7,189 nucleotides of DNA from Cytophagales bacterium (GTDB lineage: Bacteria; Bacteroidota; Bacteroidia; Cytophagales; Cyclobacteriaceae), in NCBI GenBank assembly GCA_003504855.1, contig DNZD01000125.1:1-7189 (forward strand), given 5' to 3'. Every line of letters begins with the position of its first letter. Position 1 is the stretch's first letter. The translations under genes were made by a program, and so were the position numbers. Under the pieces are notes generated by a model. It saw only the letters and a list, made by a program, of their open reading frames with translations, searched no databases and was not told the DNA's origin. Shown here piece after piece: positions 1 through 6,251 of the stretch.

Positions 1-518
1 GTTCCGACAAATTTCCACCGCAGGTATTCCTCACCGGGAACTGTATGCGAATCAACATAAATGCGATAACCATAATCGGCCTTATCTGATCGAACAATCT
101 CTTCCCATTCATAGTAGAGCGAATCAATGCGGCCTACCGGCGTCATCTTGTCAGGTACCGACTCAAAAATATTCCCGTTGTCCATCTCAACCCGAACATG
201 ATAAGATCGTCCAATAGTACCCCGGATACCCGAAGGGCTCGACTGATAAACACCTGCAGAAACCAGCGTCAATTCTTCCGTAGTACCCGCATCATCTGCC
301 AGGAATACCCGATTCGCATTCACAGGTACACCCAGGGGAAGGGTAGCATCACTCTTGATGACATTGCTGAGCTTTACCGTATACGGACCGGGTGCATTGG
401 TGATGGCTCCCTCTATGACTATCTCCGTAAGCGGAACCGGTGGTGTACTAAAATTGATTCTGTCAATACACCCGTCAATGACAAGCCAGAGTACCGGGAA
501 AAATAAAATGCGCCTCAA
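1..518 (-). CDS. DUF4249-type outer-membrane lipoprotein (partial, 3' end off the left edge)
   Basis: An open frame of 172 codons is read leftward without a stop and continues past base 1, so the C-terminal half of a family usually near 380 residues is missing. The likely start is TTG at 518-516: an in-frame stop lies at 551-549 and there is no ATG or GTG between. From TTG the protein begins MRRILFFPVLWLVIDGC, a basic N-terminus, a hydrophobic stretch and a lipobox-like end with Cys17 as the lipidated residue; Asp at -2 is unusual. The following sequence matches my memory of DUF4249: IVIEGAITNAPGPYTVKLS (33-51), a variable domain, a GVYQ turn (89-92), IGRSYHVRVE (102-111), ESVPDKMTPV then IDSLYYEWEE. 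Family members sit in SusC/SusD-like outer-membrane loci, normally beside a TonB-dependent receptor, and are presumed surface ligand-binding partners. The gene lies 83 bp after the barrel gene and may be co-transcribed. Family call fairly sure; substrate unknown; start codon moderately sure. Confidence 0.85.
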   Translation of the reverse strand, partial: MRRILFFPVLWLVIDGCIDRINFSTPPVPLTEIVIEGAITNAPGPYTVKLSNVIKSDATLPLGVPVNANRVFLADDAGTTEELTLVSAGVYQSSPSGIRGTIGRSYHVRVEMDNGNIFESVPDKMTPVGRIDSLYYEWEEIVRSDKADYGYRIYVDSHTVPGEEYLRWKFVG

Positions 519-532
519 GGGTATTACAGATT

Positions 533-548
533 GTACCTGTAAAGGTAC
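533..548. promoter_or_regulatory. Small perfect stem-loop upstream of the DUF4249 start
   Basis: GTACCT (533-538) and AGGTAC (543-548) form a perfect 6-bp inverted repeat around a 4-base loop, 15 bases upstream of the TTG start of the lipoprotein gene. In a transcript from the barrel gene it would be a short hairpin just before that start. It has no T-run on either side, so it is not a good intrinsic terminator. A role in translation control or RNA processing is only a guess, and short GGTAC motifs recur nearby. Confidence 0.25.
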
Positions 549-601
549 TCATCTCCTTTCGTTTAAGGCATCACCTCAGGTAAGGTACCCTCCTGTGTCA
601 A

Positions 602-1321
602 TCACTTCACGACATGTACCCGTACCCCCAACCCCAGGAAGTTGTTGAGCGGAAGGCTCAATTGATGATCATATTGATACCTTACGTAGCTATATAGCGC
701 CAGTCGCTCTGTCAATTCATGCTCAAGGTCCAGTTGAAGAAACGGGCTCTGCAACACATAAGGATTAAAAACGTCATAGGCTCCCCACACGACTTGTGCG
801 TGACCCTTGTGGTTAAATGCGTATCTCACAGCCAGCTTCCACGTACTATAAAAATTCTCCGATCCGCCTGCCGAAGGAATAGCCTCCTGTGATCCGTTGC
901 GGGTATACGATGAAACAAACCCATAGGCTGTCAGCAGTGAGAATTTGTCGGTCAATGGAAAACGACCCTCGGCAATCAACAGGAAATTGCTTCGCGAAAA
1001 AATGGGTGAGGGATACTTAATGACATTATCCGAAAGCCGGGCAATTATCCGCACCCGCTTCCAGAAGTTTTTGGTCTGAAGCTCAACCTTATAATGATAG
1101 TACGAGTCGAATCGCTGTGGGCGCTCTCCCTGACGAATCCCAACCTCTCCCCGCAACCACTTGTTCAATTGTGCATTGAGCACCACATTCTCGTCCACCC
1201 GCCATTGGCCTGCCGCATCTGCAATCATGCGTCCGTATAACAGGAGACTTACCTTGTCCTGCTGGGCTTCAGAAGAAACAGCGTGTAGTAGCCCCACCAA
1301 CACAACAATTACAACCTTCAT
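602..1321 (-). CDS. Secreted probable outer-membrane beta-barrel protein, 239 aa, family not recognised
   Basis: The frame is open upstream to a TTG at 1348, but ATG at 1321-1319 is the better start: it places a clean signal peptide (MKVVIVVLVGLLHAVSSEA, probable cut before Gln20) at the N-terminus, with AGGA about 10 bases upstream. The mature protein has no further hydrophobic helix. It has many alternating hydrophobic/polar stretches rich in Tyr, Phe, Arg and Asn, such as residues 61-73 (YYHYKVELQTKNF) and the closing LALYSYVRYQYDH and FLGLGVRVHVV strands, typical of a small outer-membrane barrel of about 10-12 strands. It lacks the common C-terminal Phe and ends Val-Val-Lys. I cannot assign a named family. 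It is directly upstream of, and on the same strand as, the DUF4249 lipoprotein, where a TonB-dependent receptor would more often be found, so the two may act together at the outer membrane. Coding status is very likely; barrel fold is inferred from sequence pattern. Confidence 0.78.
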   Translation of the reverse strand: MKVVIVVLVGLLHAVSSEAQQDKVSLLLYGRMIADAAGQWRVDENVVLNAQLNKWLRGEVGIRQGERPQRFDSYYHYKVELQTKNFWKRVRIIARLSDNVIKYPSPIFSRSNFLLIAEGRFPLTDKFSLLTAYGFVSSYTRNGSQEAIPSAGGSENFYSTWKLAVRYAFNHKGHAQVVWGAYDVFNPYVLQSPFLQLDLEHELTERLALYSYVRYQYDHQLSLPLNNFLGLGVRVHVVK

Positions 1322-1390
1322 AGTCTCACATCCTGTTTTCACACTCAATTAACCATTCCCATACGCCCTCGATGCTATCTCCAACATGGC

Positions 1391-1399
1391 TGTGGATAA
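1391..1399 (-). other. Perfect DnaA-box 9-mer in a divergent intergenic region
   Basis: TGTGGATAA on the + strand is TTATCCACA on the - strand, the classical high-affinity DnaA box. It lies in the non-coding gap between the barrel gene and the AsmA-like gene, with AT-rich DNA on its right (about 1401-1465). Two weak 7-of-9 relatives lie at 1335-1343 and 1412-1420. One exact box is not enough for a replication origin; it could be a DnaA regulatory site or chance. Confidence 0.35.
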
Positions 1400-1431
1400 C
1401 AATTTGTCGGTTTGGTCACATTTTTAATCAA

Positions 1432-1461
1432 TTGGCATCGTTTTTATTCCTGTTACTTTTG
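1432..1461 (+). promoter_or_regulatory. Bacteroidota-type promoter for the AsmA-like gene
   Basis: The -7 box TACTTTTG (1454-1461) matches the TAnnTTTG consensus of Bacteroidota primary-sigma promoters exactly. A TTG at 1432-1434 sits 19 bases upstream, the expected spacing for the -33 element. Transcription would start about 5-8 bases after the -7 box, near 1467-1470, leaving a leader of only about 10 bases before the GTG start at 1479. No Shine-Dalgarno sequence is visible, as is usual in this phylum. Confidence 0.7.
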
Positions 1462-1478
1462 TATTTGGACCTGCCCCT

Positions 1479-3947
1479 GTGAAACGTCTGCGAAAATTTG
1501 TCATTTACATGCTGCTGGCCCTGGTCGTGGTCATTGCCGGGTTGACAGCTTCCGTCTTCATGTTCAAAGACCGTATTCTTCAGCAGTTCATTCGGGAAGC
1601 CAATAAGCACCTGGGTACACCCGTGCGAATTGCGAAAATTGAAATATCAGCCCTGTCTGATTTTCCACAGTTCACCATCGAACTCAGTGACGTATACGTA
1701 GAAGATAGCCACCCTGGGGAATATCCACTTCTGACTGCCAAGCGGGTCTCATTTATCCTGAATCCCATGGAGGTATGGAAGGGCAACTATACCATCCGCG
1801 GGCTTCAGATCAGCGACAGCGAAACAAACCTCCGCATCAATAAAGCAGGCATCAACAATTATACCGTCATCAAAAAAGGGGACGGATCGGGAACCGTCTC
1901 CTTTGATCTGCAAAATGTAGGACTCCGCAATACCCTGGTTACTTATATCGATCAGGCTGCCGATCTGCACCATGAGTTTTCCAGTTCGTCGCTGATCGCA
2001 ACGGTCACCGCCAACGGCAATCAATACACCATAAATACCCGAGGAGATCTCACTACCGAACAAATCGGAATTGGTACCTCAGTTTGGTTTCAGAAAAAGA
2101 CTTTTGATGCAGATGTTCAGCTGATCTACGACGACAAAAACAAGGTGCTTGACATTAAGCCATCTACCCTTACGCTGGACGGTGCCGATTTTGAGGTGAG
2201 TGGCTCGTACCGCTTTAAAGATAAGAACCTCATTGATCTTCAAACCAAAGGCAAGAATGCCAACGTCCAACTACTATTTACCCTCCTGCCGGAATCAACT
2301 GTAGCGCACCTGAAACAATATCAAAGCAAAGGCGATGTCTACTTTGACCTGAAGTTGAAGGGCGAATTGTCATCCAATCATAAACCCGGGCTTGATGTTC
2401 ATTTTGGCATGAAAGACGCCACCGTTTTTCATCCCGACTATCAATCACGGATAGAAAACGCAACCGTCGAAGGTCAGTTTAGAACACCCTCCCTGGCAAA
2501 CACCCGCGAAGCATTTCTTTCCCTTCGCAATATCCGCGCCTCGCTCAACGGCGATATTTTTACCGGCAACTTCGAAATGAAAAATTTTGATGACCCCTAT
2601 GTCACAGCGGATTTTAGCGGCGAAGTAAATACCGACGAGCTCCTCAACTTCTACCGGTTTGAAGACCTGCATGAACTCACGGGTCGTATCAATGCCGATG
2701 TATCCCTGCAGGGCAGAATCGCATTGCTCAAAAATAAATCCACCGCCCAGCAGGTACGGACCGAAGGAAATATTGAATTGCATAACCTCAACTTCCGCAT
2801 AGGCGAAAATCAACATGCCTTCACCGGCATCAATGGCGCACTGCAATTCAATAACAATGACCTGGCGATGAGCAACCTCAAGGGGAGCTTTGAGAACAGT
2901 GACTTCGTGCTCAACGGGTTTTTTAAGAACGTGGTGACCTTTCTGCTCTTCCCCAATCAGCCCATTGGCGTAGAGGCCGACCTGAAGTCTGAATTCCTTG
3001 ACATCGACCAACTGTTTTCCATTGGCTTCGGCTCCCAGGATCAGGGGCCTTATCAGTTCAGCATCTCTCCCAATCTTCATCTCAATTTTACCTACAACAT
3101 CAATCAACTCAGGTTCCGGCGCTTCCACCCTACCCGGGTGAAGGGGGATTTGCTGGTGAAGGGTCAGGTAGCCGTTGCCCGCGCCATCCACCTCAGCGGC
3201 ATGGGTGGCACGGTGGACCTGTCCGGCATTATTGATGCCAAGAATGCCAAAGCCATAGACCTCATAGCTTCATCAAAGCTCAAAGGAATTCAGATCGATT
3301 CACTGTTCTATGTATTCGAAGATTTTCAGCAGGAATTCATCAACTACAAGAACCTTCGCGGCCAGGCCGATGCGGATATTTCTCTGGAAACGACATTGAC
3401 CAGCGGTCTCTCCATAGTACCCGAGACCCTGATAGCCGATGTAAGTGCCGTCATCCGAAATGGCGAACTCAACAACTTCGCGCCGATGCAAAATCTGAAC
3501 AAATACCTCGACGACGAAGGGCTCAGCAAATTGCGCTTCGGTGACCTAAAGAACGACATCCATATAGAAAAGAAAACGGTCTACATTCCGCAAATGGAAG
3601 TACGAAGCAATCTGACCAATATTCAAATCAGCGGCACACATACATTTGATCAGCATATTAACTATCGCGTAGTGGCGCCCTTGCGCACCAGGAAGAAGAT
3701 AGACCCGGATGAAGCCTTTGGTGCGATTGAACAGGATAGTAAAGGTCAGTCCAGACTGTTTCTCAAAATCACGGGCACCACTGATAACTACGAAGTGACA
3801 TACGACAAAGAAGCCGTAAAAAAGAAAATTGCCAGTGACCTCAAAAAAGAAGTTCAGGAACTAAAGGACGCCTTCAAGTTAAAGGGACAAAAGAAAAAGA
3901 AGGAACTAGAGCTCAAGAAAGACGAGTACTTCGACTGGGAGAACTAA
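1479..3947 (+). CDS. AsmA-family inner-membrane-anchored protein (822 aa)
   Basis: The start is GTG, chosen because it gives the short basic N-terminus MKRLRK followed by one membrane helix (about residues 7-29), and because it follows a strong promoter; ATG at codon 11 would remove the basic anchor and part of the helix. After the helix comes the typical AsmA N-terminal motif: FKDRILQQFIREANKHLGTPVRI, then FTIELSDVYVED and a long beta-rich periplasmic part. Residues about 650-775 resemble the AsmA C-terminal domain (IRNGELNNFAPMQNLNKY, then LRFGDLKNDIHIEKKTVYIP and VRSNLTNIQISGTH). The last 46 residues are a Lys/Glu-rich, probably helical tail ending FDWEN, as in other Bacteroidota members. 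AsmA-like proteins (AsmA, TamB, YhdP, YdbH in E. coli) form grooved beta bridges implicated in moving phospholipid to the outer membrane; that role here is inferred from the family. It is monocistronic: the next gene is convergent. Confidence 0.9.
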   Translation: MKRLRKFVIYMLLALVVVIAGLTASVFMFKDRILQQFIREANKHLGTPVRIAKIEISALSDFPQFTIELSDVYVEDSHPGEYPLLTAKRVSFILNPMEVWKGNYTIRGLQISDSETNLRINKAGINNYTVIKKGDGSGTVSFDLQNVGLRNTLVTYIDQAADLHHEFSSSSLIATVTANGNQYTINTRGDLTTEQIGIGTSVWFQKKTFDADVQLIYDDKNKVLDIKPSTLTLDGADFEVSGSYRFKDKNLIDLQTKGKNANVQLLFTLLPESTVAHLKQYQSKGDVYFDLKLKGELSSNHKPGLDVHFGMKDATVFHPDYQSRIENATVEGQFRTPSLANTREAFLSLRNIRASLNGDIFTGNFEMKNFDDPYVTADFSGEVNTDELLNFYRFEDLHELTGRINADVSLQGRIALLKNKSTAQQVRTEGNIELHNLNFRIGENQHAFTGINGALQFNNNDLAMSNLKGSFENSDFVLNGFFKNVVTFLLFPNQPIGVEADLKSEFLDIDQLFSIGFGSQDQGPYQFSISPNLHLNFTYNINQLRFRRFHPTRVKGDLLVKGQVAVARAIHLSGMGGTVDLSGIIDAKNAKAIDLIASSKLKGIQIDSLFYVFEDFQQEFINYKNLRGQADADISLETTLTSGLSIVPETLIADVSAVIRNGELNNFAPMQNLNKYLDDEGLSKLRFGDLKNDIHIEKKTVYIPQMEVRSNLTNIQISGTHTFDQHINYRVVAPLRTRKKIDPDEAFGAIEQDSKGQSRLFLKITGTTDNYEVTYDKEAVKKKIASDLKKEVQELKDAFKLKGQKKKKELELKKDEYFDWEN

Positions 3948-3951
3948 AGTT

Positions 3952-3965
3952 CGAATTCCTATTCG
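3952..3965. terminator. Short hairpin at the junction of two convergent genes
   Basis: CGAAT (3952-3956) and ATTCG (3961-3965) form a 5-bp inverted repeat with a 4-base loop. It fills the 11-bp gap between the AsmA-like stop (3945-3947) and the DoxX-like stop (3961-3959) and covers the latter. A site here would have to serve both transcripts. The stem is short, AT-rich and without a clear T-run, so this is at best a weak bidirectional terminator. Confidence 0.22.
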
Positions 3966-5092
3966 TAACGCGTCAACTTTTCCTTGCGCAACACGCAAGT
4001 CATGATAAGGGCTTTGCCCTTCCAGGGTCCGGTCAACAACAGTGTGTCCGGATGCGGGCGTTCAAATTGCCAGGTTACCGGAGGAATGTTCCATTCATTT
4101 CGGGGATTTGTAAACCGTACTGTTATTTGGTTGGGGATGCTATCCATCGAAAATCGGAACCTGTCCCGGATATAATCACTTCGAATGACTCCATTATTAC
4201 CATCAAAAAAGAGTCGATTGACCGACAAAGAATCATTTGGTTCCATATTCACCTCCGTAGCGTCTGCGAGGGAAACCACCTTAATCGTCCTCCAGGCTCC
4301 CTGTAGCGGAGTCTGGGTTACCTGGGTCTGCGAATACTTCAGGTAATTATAGGCTCCGTCGCCGGTAGCATAGAGAATATATCCTAACAAGAGATAATTC
4401 AGCACTTGTCCGGCGATACGCAGCCACCGGGGATTTTCCAACTTTACATCTGCCCGGGCCGGAGTGGTTGTGTTGGCAATGAAAAAACTCCAGAGTCGCG
4501 GAAACTCCTGGAGTAGCAGATAGAAAGAAAGTGCCGTATAAATTCCCGAATTAATCTTTACACACACATCAAAGAAAATATTGATGAGAAAAACATTCAG
4601 CATCACCACAAACATCATCAACGCCCCGAGCAATGCCGTTCTCCTGAACAATAGTAGAAGTGCCGGTACCACTTCGCCCCAACCCAAAAACTCCTGATAG
4701 CCCCGTGAATAACCGAAGAAGGCCCAGGCCACCCGCATGGGCGAGAGTTCAACAAACCGGGCATCCATATTTGCCATGGTATGGGGAAACTGGCCCGCGA
4801 ATACCTTGGCAAATCCGTAACTAAAGATGATAAAGGCCAGATAATAACGGATCAGGGTAATCAGAACAGGCTGTACGATGAATGCATTGGGGATGCGATC
4901 CCAGATAATATTGAAAACCAATCCGACAACAGCCCCCATTCCCATGCCCTGGTATAACAACACAAAGTGTTCCGGATAATCTCCGCACCCACCAAGGCTT
5001 TTCTGAAAATAGACACTGAGCGCCGCCCCAACCAAAGCAAAGCCCGCTACATGATTCCAAAAAGTGGGCGACAAGAGCGTTGGCTTATTCAT
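3959..5092 (-). CDS. DoxX-like multi-pass membrane protein with a C-terminal lipocalin-like beta domain (377 aa)
   Basis: ATG at 5092-5090 is taken as the start: it lies 11 bases after the mazG stop, whereas the longer open frame would start inside mazG with a less hydrophobic, non-family leader. Hydrophobic segments at about 10-28, 45-64, 75-96, 141-174, 184-198 and 225-243 indicate six or seven membrane helices. The stretch LIRYYLAFIIFSYGFAKVF (80-98), then FVELSPMRVAWAFFGYSRGY and FLGWGEVVPALLLLFRRTALLGA, resembles the DoxX/quinol-oxidase-subunit-like fold with its LG..E..ALL signature. After the last helix, residues about 258-377 are soluble and beta-rich: LQGAWRTIKVVSL, DSLSVNRLFFDG, VTWQFERPHPDTLLLTGPWKGKALIMTCVLR. 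That pattern (initial G-x-W, final G..L...L) recalls lipocalin-like domains. The DoxX assignment is moderate, the lipocalin-like call tentative. Role unknown; DoxX relatives are linked to redox and oxidative-stress functions. Probably co-transcribed with mazG. Confidence 0.75.
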   Translation of the reverse strand: MNKPTLLSPTFWNHVAGFALVGAALSVYFQKSLGGCGDYPEHFVLLYQGMGMGAVVGLVFNIIWDRIPNAFIVQPVLITLIRYYLAFIIFSYGFAKVFAGQFPHTMANMDARFVELSPMRVAWAFFGYSRGYQEFLGWGEVVPALLLLFRRTALLGALMMFVVMLNVFLINIFFDVCVKINSGIYTALSFYLLLQEFPRLWSFFIANTTTPARADVKLENPRWLRIAGQVLNYLLLGYILYATGDGAYNYLKYSQTQVTQTPLQGAWRTIKVVSLADATEVNMEPNDSLSVNRLFFDGNNGVIRSDYIRDRFRFSMDSIPNQITVRFTNPRNEWNIPPVTWQFERPHPDTLLLTGPWKGKALIMTCVLRKEKLTRYE

Positions 5093-5103
5093 ACCCAATA
5101 AAA

Positions 5104-5916
5104 TTACAATTTCTTGGCGCGTTCCCAATAGGCATCCATTTCAGCAAGAGTCATCTCACCCATTTTCTTGCCGTCGCGCGCAGACTCGGTTTCGAGGAAT
5201 TGAAATCGCCTGATGAACTTTTTATTGGTCCGTTCCAACGCTTCTTCCGGGTCGATCTGGATAAAGCGAGCATAGTTGACCAGAGAAAACAGTAGATCAC
5301 CAAACTCAGCCACTGCCCGTTCCGCGTTTATGGGTTGATTCGATTCGGCATTGAATTCTTGTTTGAATTCACCCATCTCCTCCTCCACTTTTTCCCATAC
5401 TTGTTCTTTCCGTTCCCAATCAAATCCAATACCACGCGCTTTGTCCTGAATACGAATAGCCTTCACCAACGCAGGTAAACCTTTAGGCACACCGGCCAAC
5501 ACGGATTTGTTCCCGGCCTTCAGTTTTAATTTTTCCCAATTGGCTTTTACGGTCTCCTCATCGTCAGCCACCACATCACCATATACATGTGGATGCCGTG
5601 CAATCAACTTATCACAAATACTGTTGAGTACATCGGCCACATCAAATGCTTTCTGTTCACTGCCAATGCGCGAATAAAATACCAGGTGCAGCATGATGTC
5701 CCCCAACTCCTTTTTCACCTCATCCAGATTCCCCTCCAGAATGGCATCCGAAAGCTCATAGGTTTCTTCGATGGTCAGGTGTCGAAGTGTTTCCATGGTC
5801 TGCTTCTTGTCCCACGGACAATTTTCCCGCAATTCGTCCATGACCGTAAGCATACGATCAAAGGCTTTGAGTTTAGCTTCTCGATTGGGGTCAGGGGCAG
5901 AAAGCGGCTTTTTCAT
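5104..5916 (-). CDS. mazG: Nucleoside triphosphate pyrophosphohydrolase MazG (270 aa)
   Basis: MazG hydrolyses (d)NTPs to the monophosphate and pyrophosphate in the cytoplasm, cleaning the nucleotide pool and, in E. coli, affecting ppGpp levels. The protein has the normal length and both MazG repeats. The N-terminal one carries ENCPWDKKQT (31-40), the metal-binding EETYE (50-54) and ELGD (70-73), followed by RHPHVYGD (108-115). The linker holds NWEKLK (126-131). The C-terminal, catalytically important repeat carries EEEMGEF (178-184) and EFGD (204-207), then the conserved NKKFIRRFQFLE and the end MDAYWERAKKL. No key acidic residue appears to be lost. The ATG at 5916-5914 gives the usual N-terminus before the FDRML helix. 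It is first in a leftward pair with the DoxX-like gene, 11 bp apart. The nucleotide-pool role is established for the family; there is no visible toxin-antitoxin partner (mazEF) here. Confidence 0.96.
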   Translation of the reverse strand: MKKPLSAPDPNREAKLKAFDRMLTVMDELRENCPWDKKQTMETLRHLTIEETYELSDAILEGNLDEVKKELGDIMLHLVFYSRIGSEQKAFDVADVLNSICDKLIARHPHVYGDVVADDEETVKANWEKLKLKAGNKSVLAGVPKGLPALVKAIRIQDKARGIGFDWERKEQVWEKVEEEMGEFKQEFNAESNQPINAERAVAEFGDLLFSLVNYARFIQIDPEEALERTNKKFIRRFQFLETESARDGKKMGEMTLAEMDAYWERAKKL

Positions 5917-5955
5917 TTCCGATAAACTTTATTCAGAATCCTCGTGTTTTCACAA

Positions 5956-5973
5956 TAACTTCGCACCAAGTTA
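5956..5973. promoter_or_regulatory. 18-bp dyad in the mazG/small-protein divergent region, overlapping a promoter-like box
   Basis: TAACTT (5956-5961) and AAGTTA (5968-5973) are a perfect 6-bp inverted repeat with a 6-base spacer. The rightward arm reads TAACTTCG followed by CACC, one base from the TAnnTTTG -7 box with a typical purine/CA start context, and would place a transcript start about 20 bases before the ATG at 5992. The leftward arm reads TAACTTGG, also one base off, and would serve mazG with a leader of about 40 bases. No good -33 TTTG was found for either direction. It could be a two-way promoter core or an operator. Confidence 0.38.
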
Positions 5974-5991
5974 GCCAAATCACTGTTTGTC

Positions 5992-6234
5992 ATGGCCGTT
6001 TTCCTGCTCACCCTCGCCATTTTCGGGCTGTTTTTTGCCCTCATGTCTGTACGCCTGATCTTCATTAAAAACGGTGAATTTCGGGGCACATGCGCCACAC
6101 AAAGTCCGTACCTGGCAAAAGAGGGTATCACCTGCGGCTATTGCGGAAAAACCATTGGCTCTGGCGAGTCGTGCCCTAATGCAGATGAAAAGGAACCTGC
6201 ACTTGCACCGCTTCCGGATGTAAGAAATCGGTGA
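5992..6234 (+). CDS. Small single-pass membrane protein with four cysteines, NqrM-like topology (80 aa)
   Basis: The ATG start opens directly into a membrane helix (about residues 2-25, AVFLLTLAIFGLFFALMSV...), followed by a short soluble part: KNGEFRGTCATQSPYLAKEG (26-45) and CGYCGK (48-53), with Cys34, Cys48, Cys51 and Cys61. I recognise the pattern GEF-x-GTCA(S/T)-x(4)-L...G...CG-x-CG from small Bacteroidota proteins usually annotated only as hypothetical or membrane/secreted protein. The layout, one N-terminal helix then a G(S/T)C motif and clustered Cys, resembles NqrM (DUF539), which helps mature the Na+-translocating NADH:quinone reductase, probably by delivering iron. Homology to NqrM is an inference and not shown. 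The last 20 residues (acidic then Pro/Ala-rich) look disordered. The gene is divergent from mazG and 39 bp upstream of glmM, which has its own promoter-like box. Confidence 0.85.
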   Translation: MAVFLLTLAIFGLFFALMSVRLIFIKNGEFRGTCATQSPYLAKEGITCGYCGKTIGSGESCPNADEKEPALAPLPDVRNR

Positions 6235-6243
6235 GATAACCCG

Positions 6244-6251
6244 TACTTTTG
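6244..6251 (+). promoter_or_regulatory. TACTTTTG -7 promoter box before glmM
   Basis: This octamer is an exact TAnnTTTG match and identical to the -7 box of the AsmA-like gene. It lies 22 bases before the GTG start of glmM, giving an expected transcript start near 6257 and a leader of about 15-20 bases. The expected -33 position (around 6221-6225, inside the end of the small upstream gene) shows no TTTG, so the promoter is supported by only one element. Confidence 0.5.

Noticed and set aside
198..648. Two overlapping + strand open frames of about 100 codons at the left end
   Set aside because: They lie opposite the DUF4249 lipoprotein and the end of the barrel gene; their translations are low-complexity and unlike any family, whereas the - strand frame gives a coherent DUF4249 sequence.
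1322..1478. Possible chromosomal replication origin
   Set aside because: Only one exact DnaA box is present and the flanking genes (barrel protein, AsmA-like) are not typical origin neighbours; kept only as a single-site observation.
2445..3191. 248-codon open frame on the - strand inside the AsmA-like gene
   Set aside because: It is antisense to clear AsmA-family coding sequence, has no signal peptide, recognisable domain or promoter, and is best explained as a shadow of the codon pattern on the other strand.
5104..5916. Possible mazEF-type toxin-antitoxin or phage-defence context suggested by the name MazG
   Set aside because: The protein is a full-length two-repeat housekeeping MazG and no toxin, antitoxin or defence gene is adjacent; its neighbours are envelope genes.
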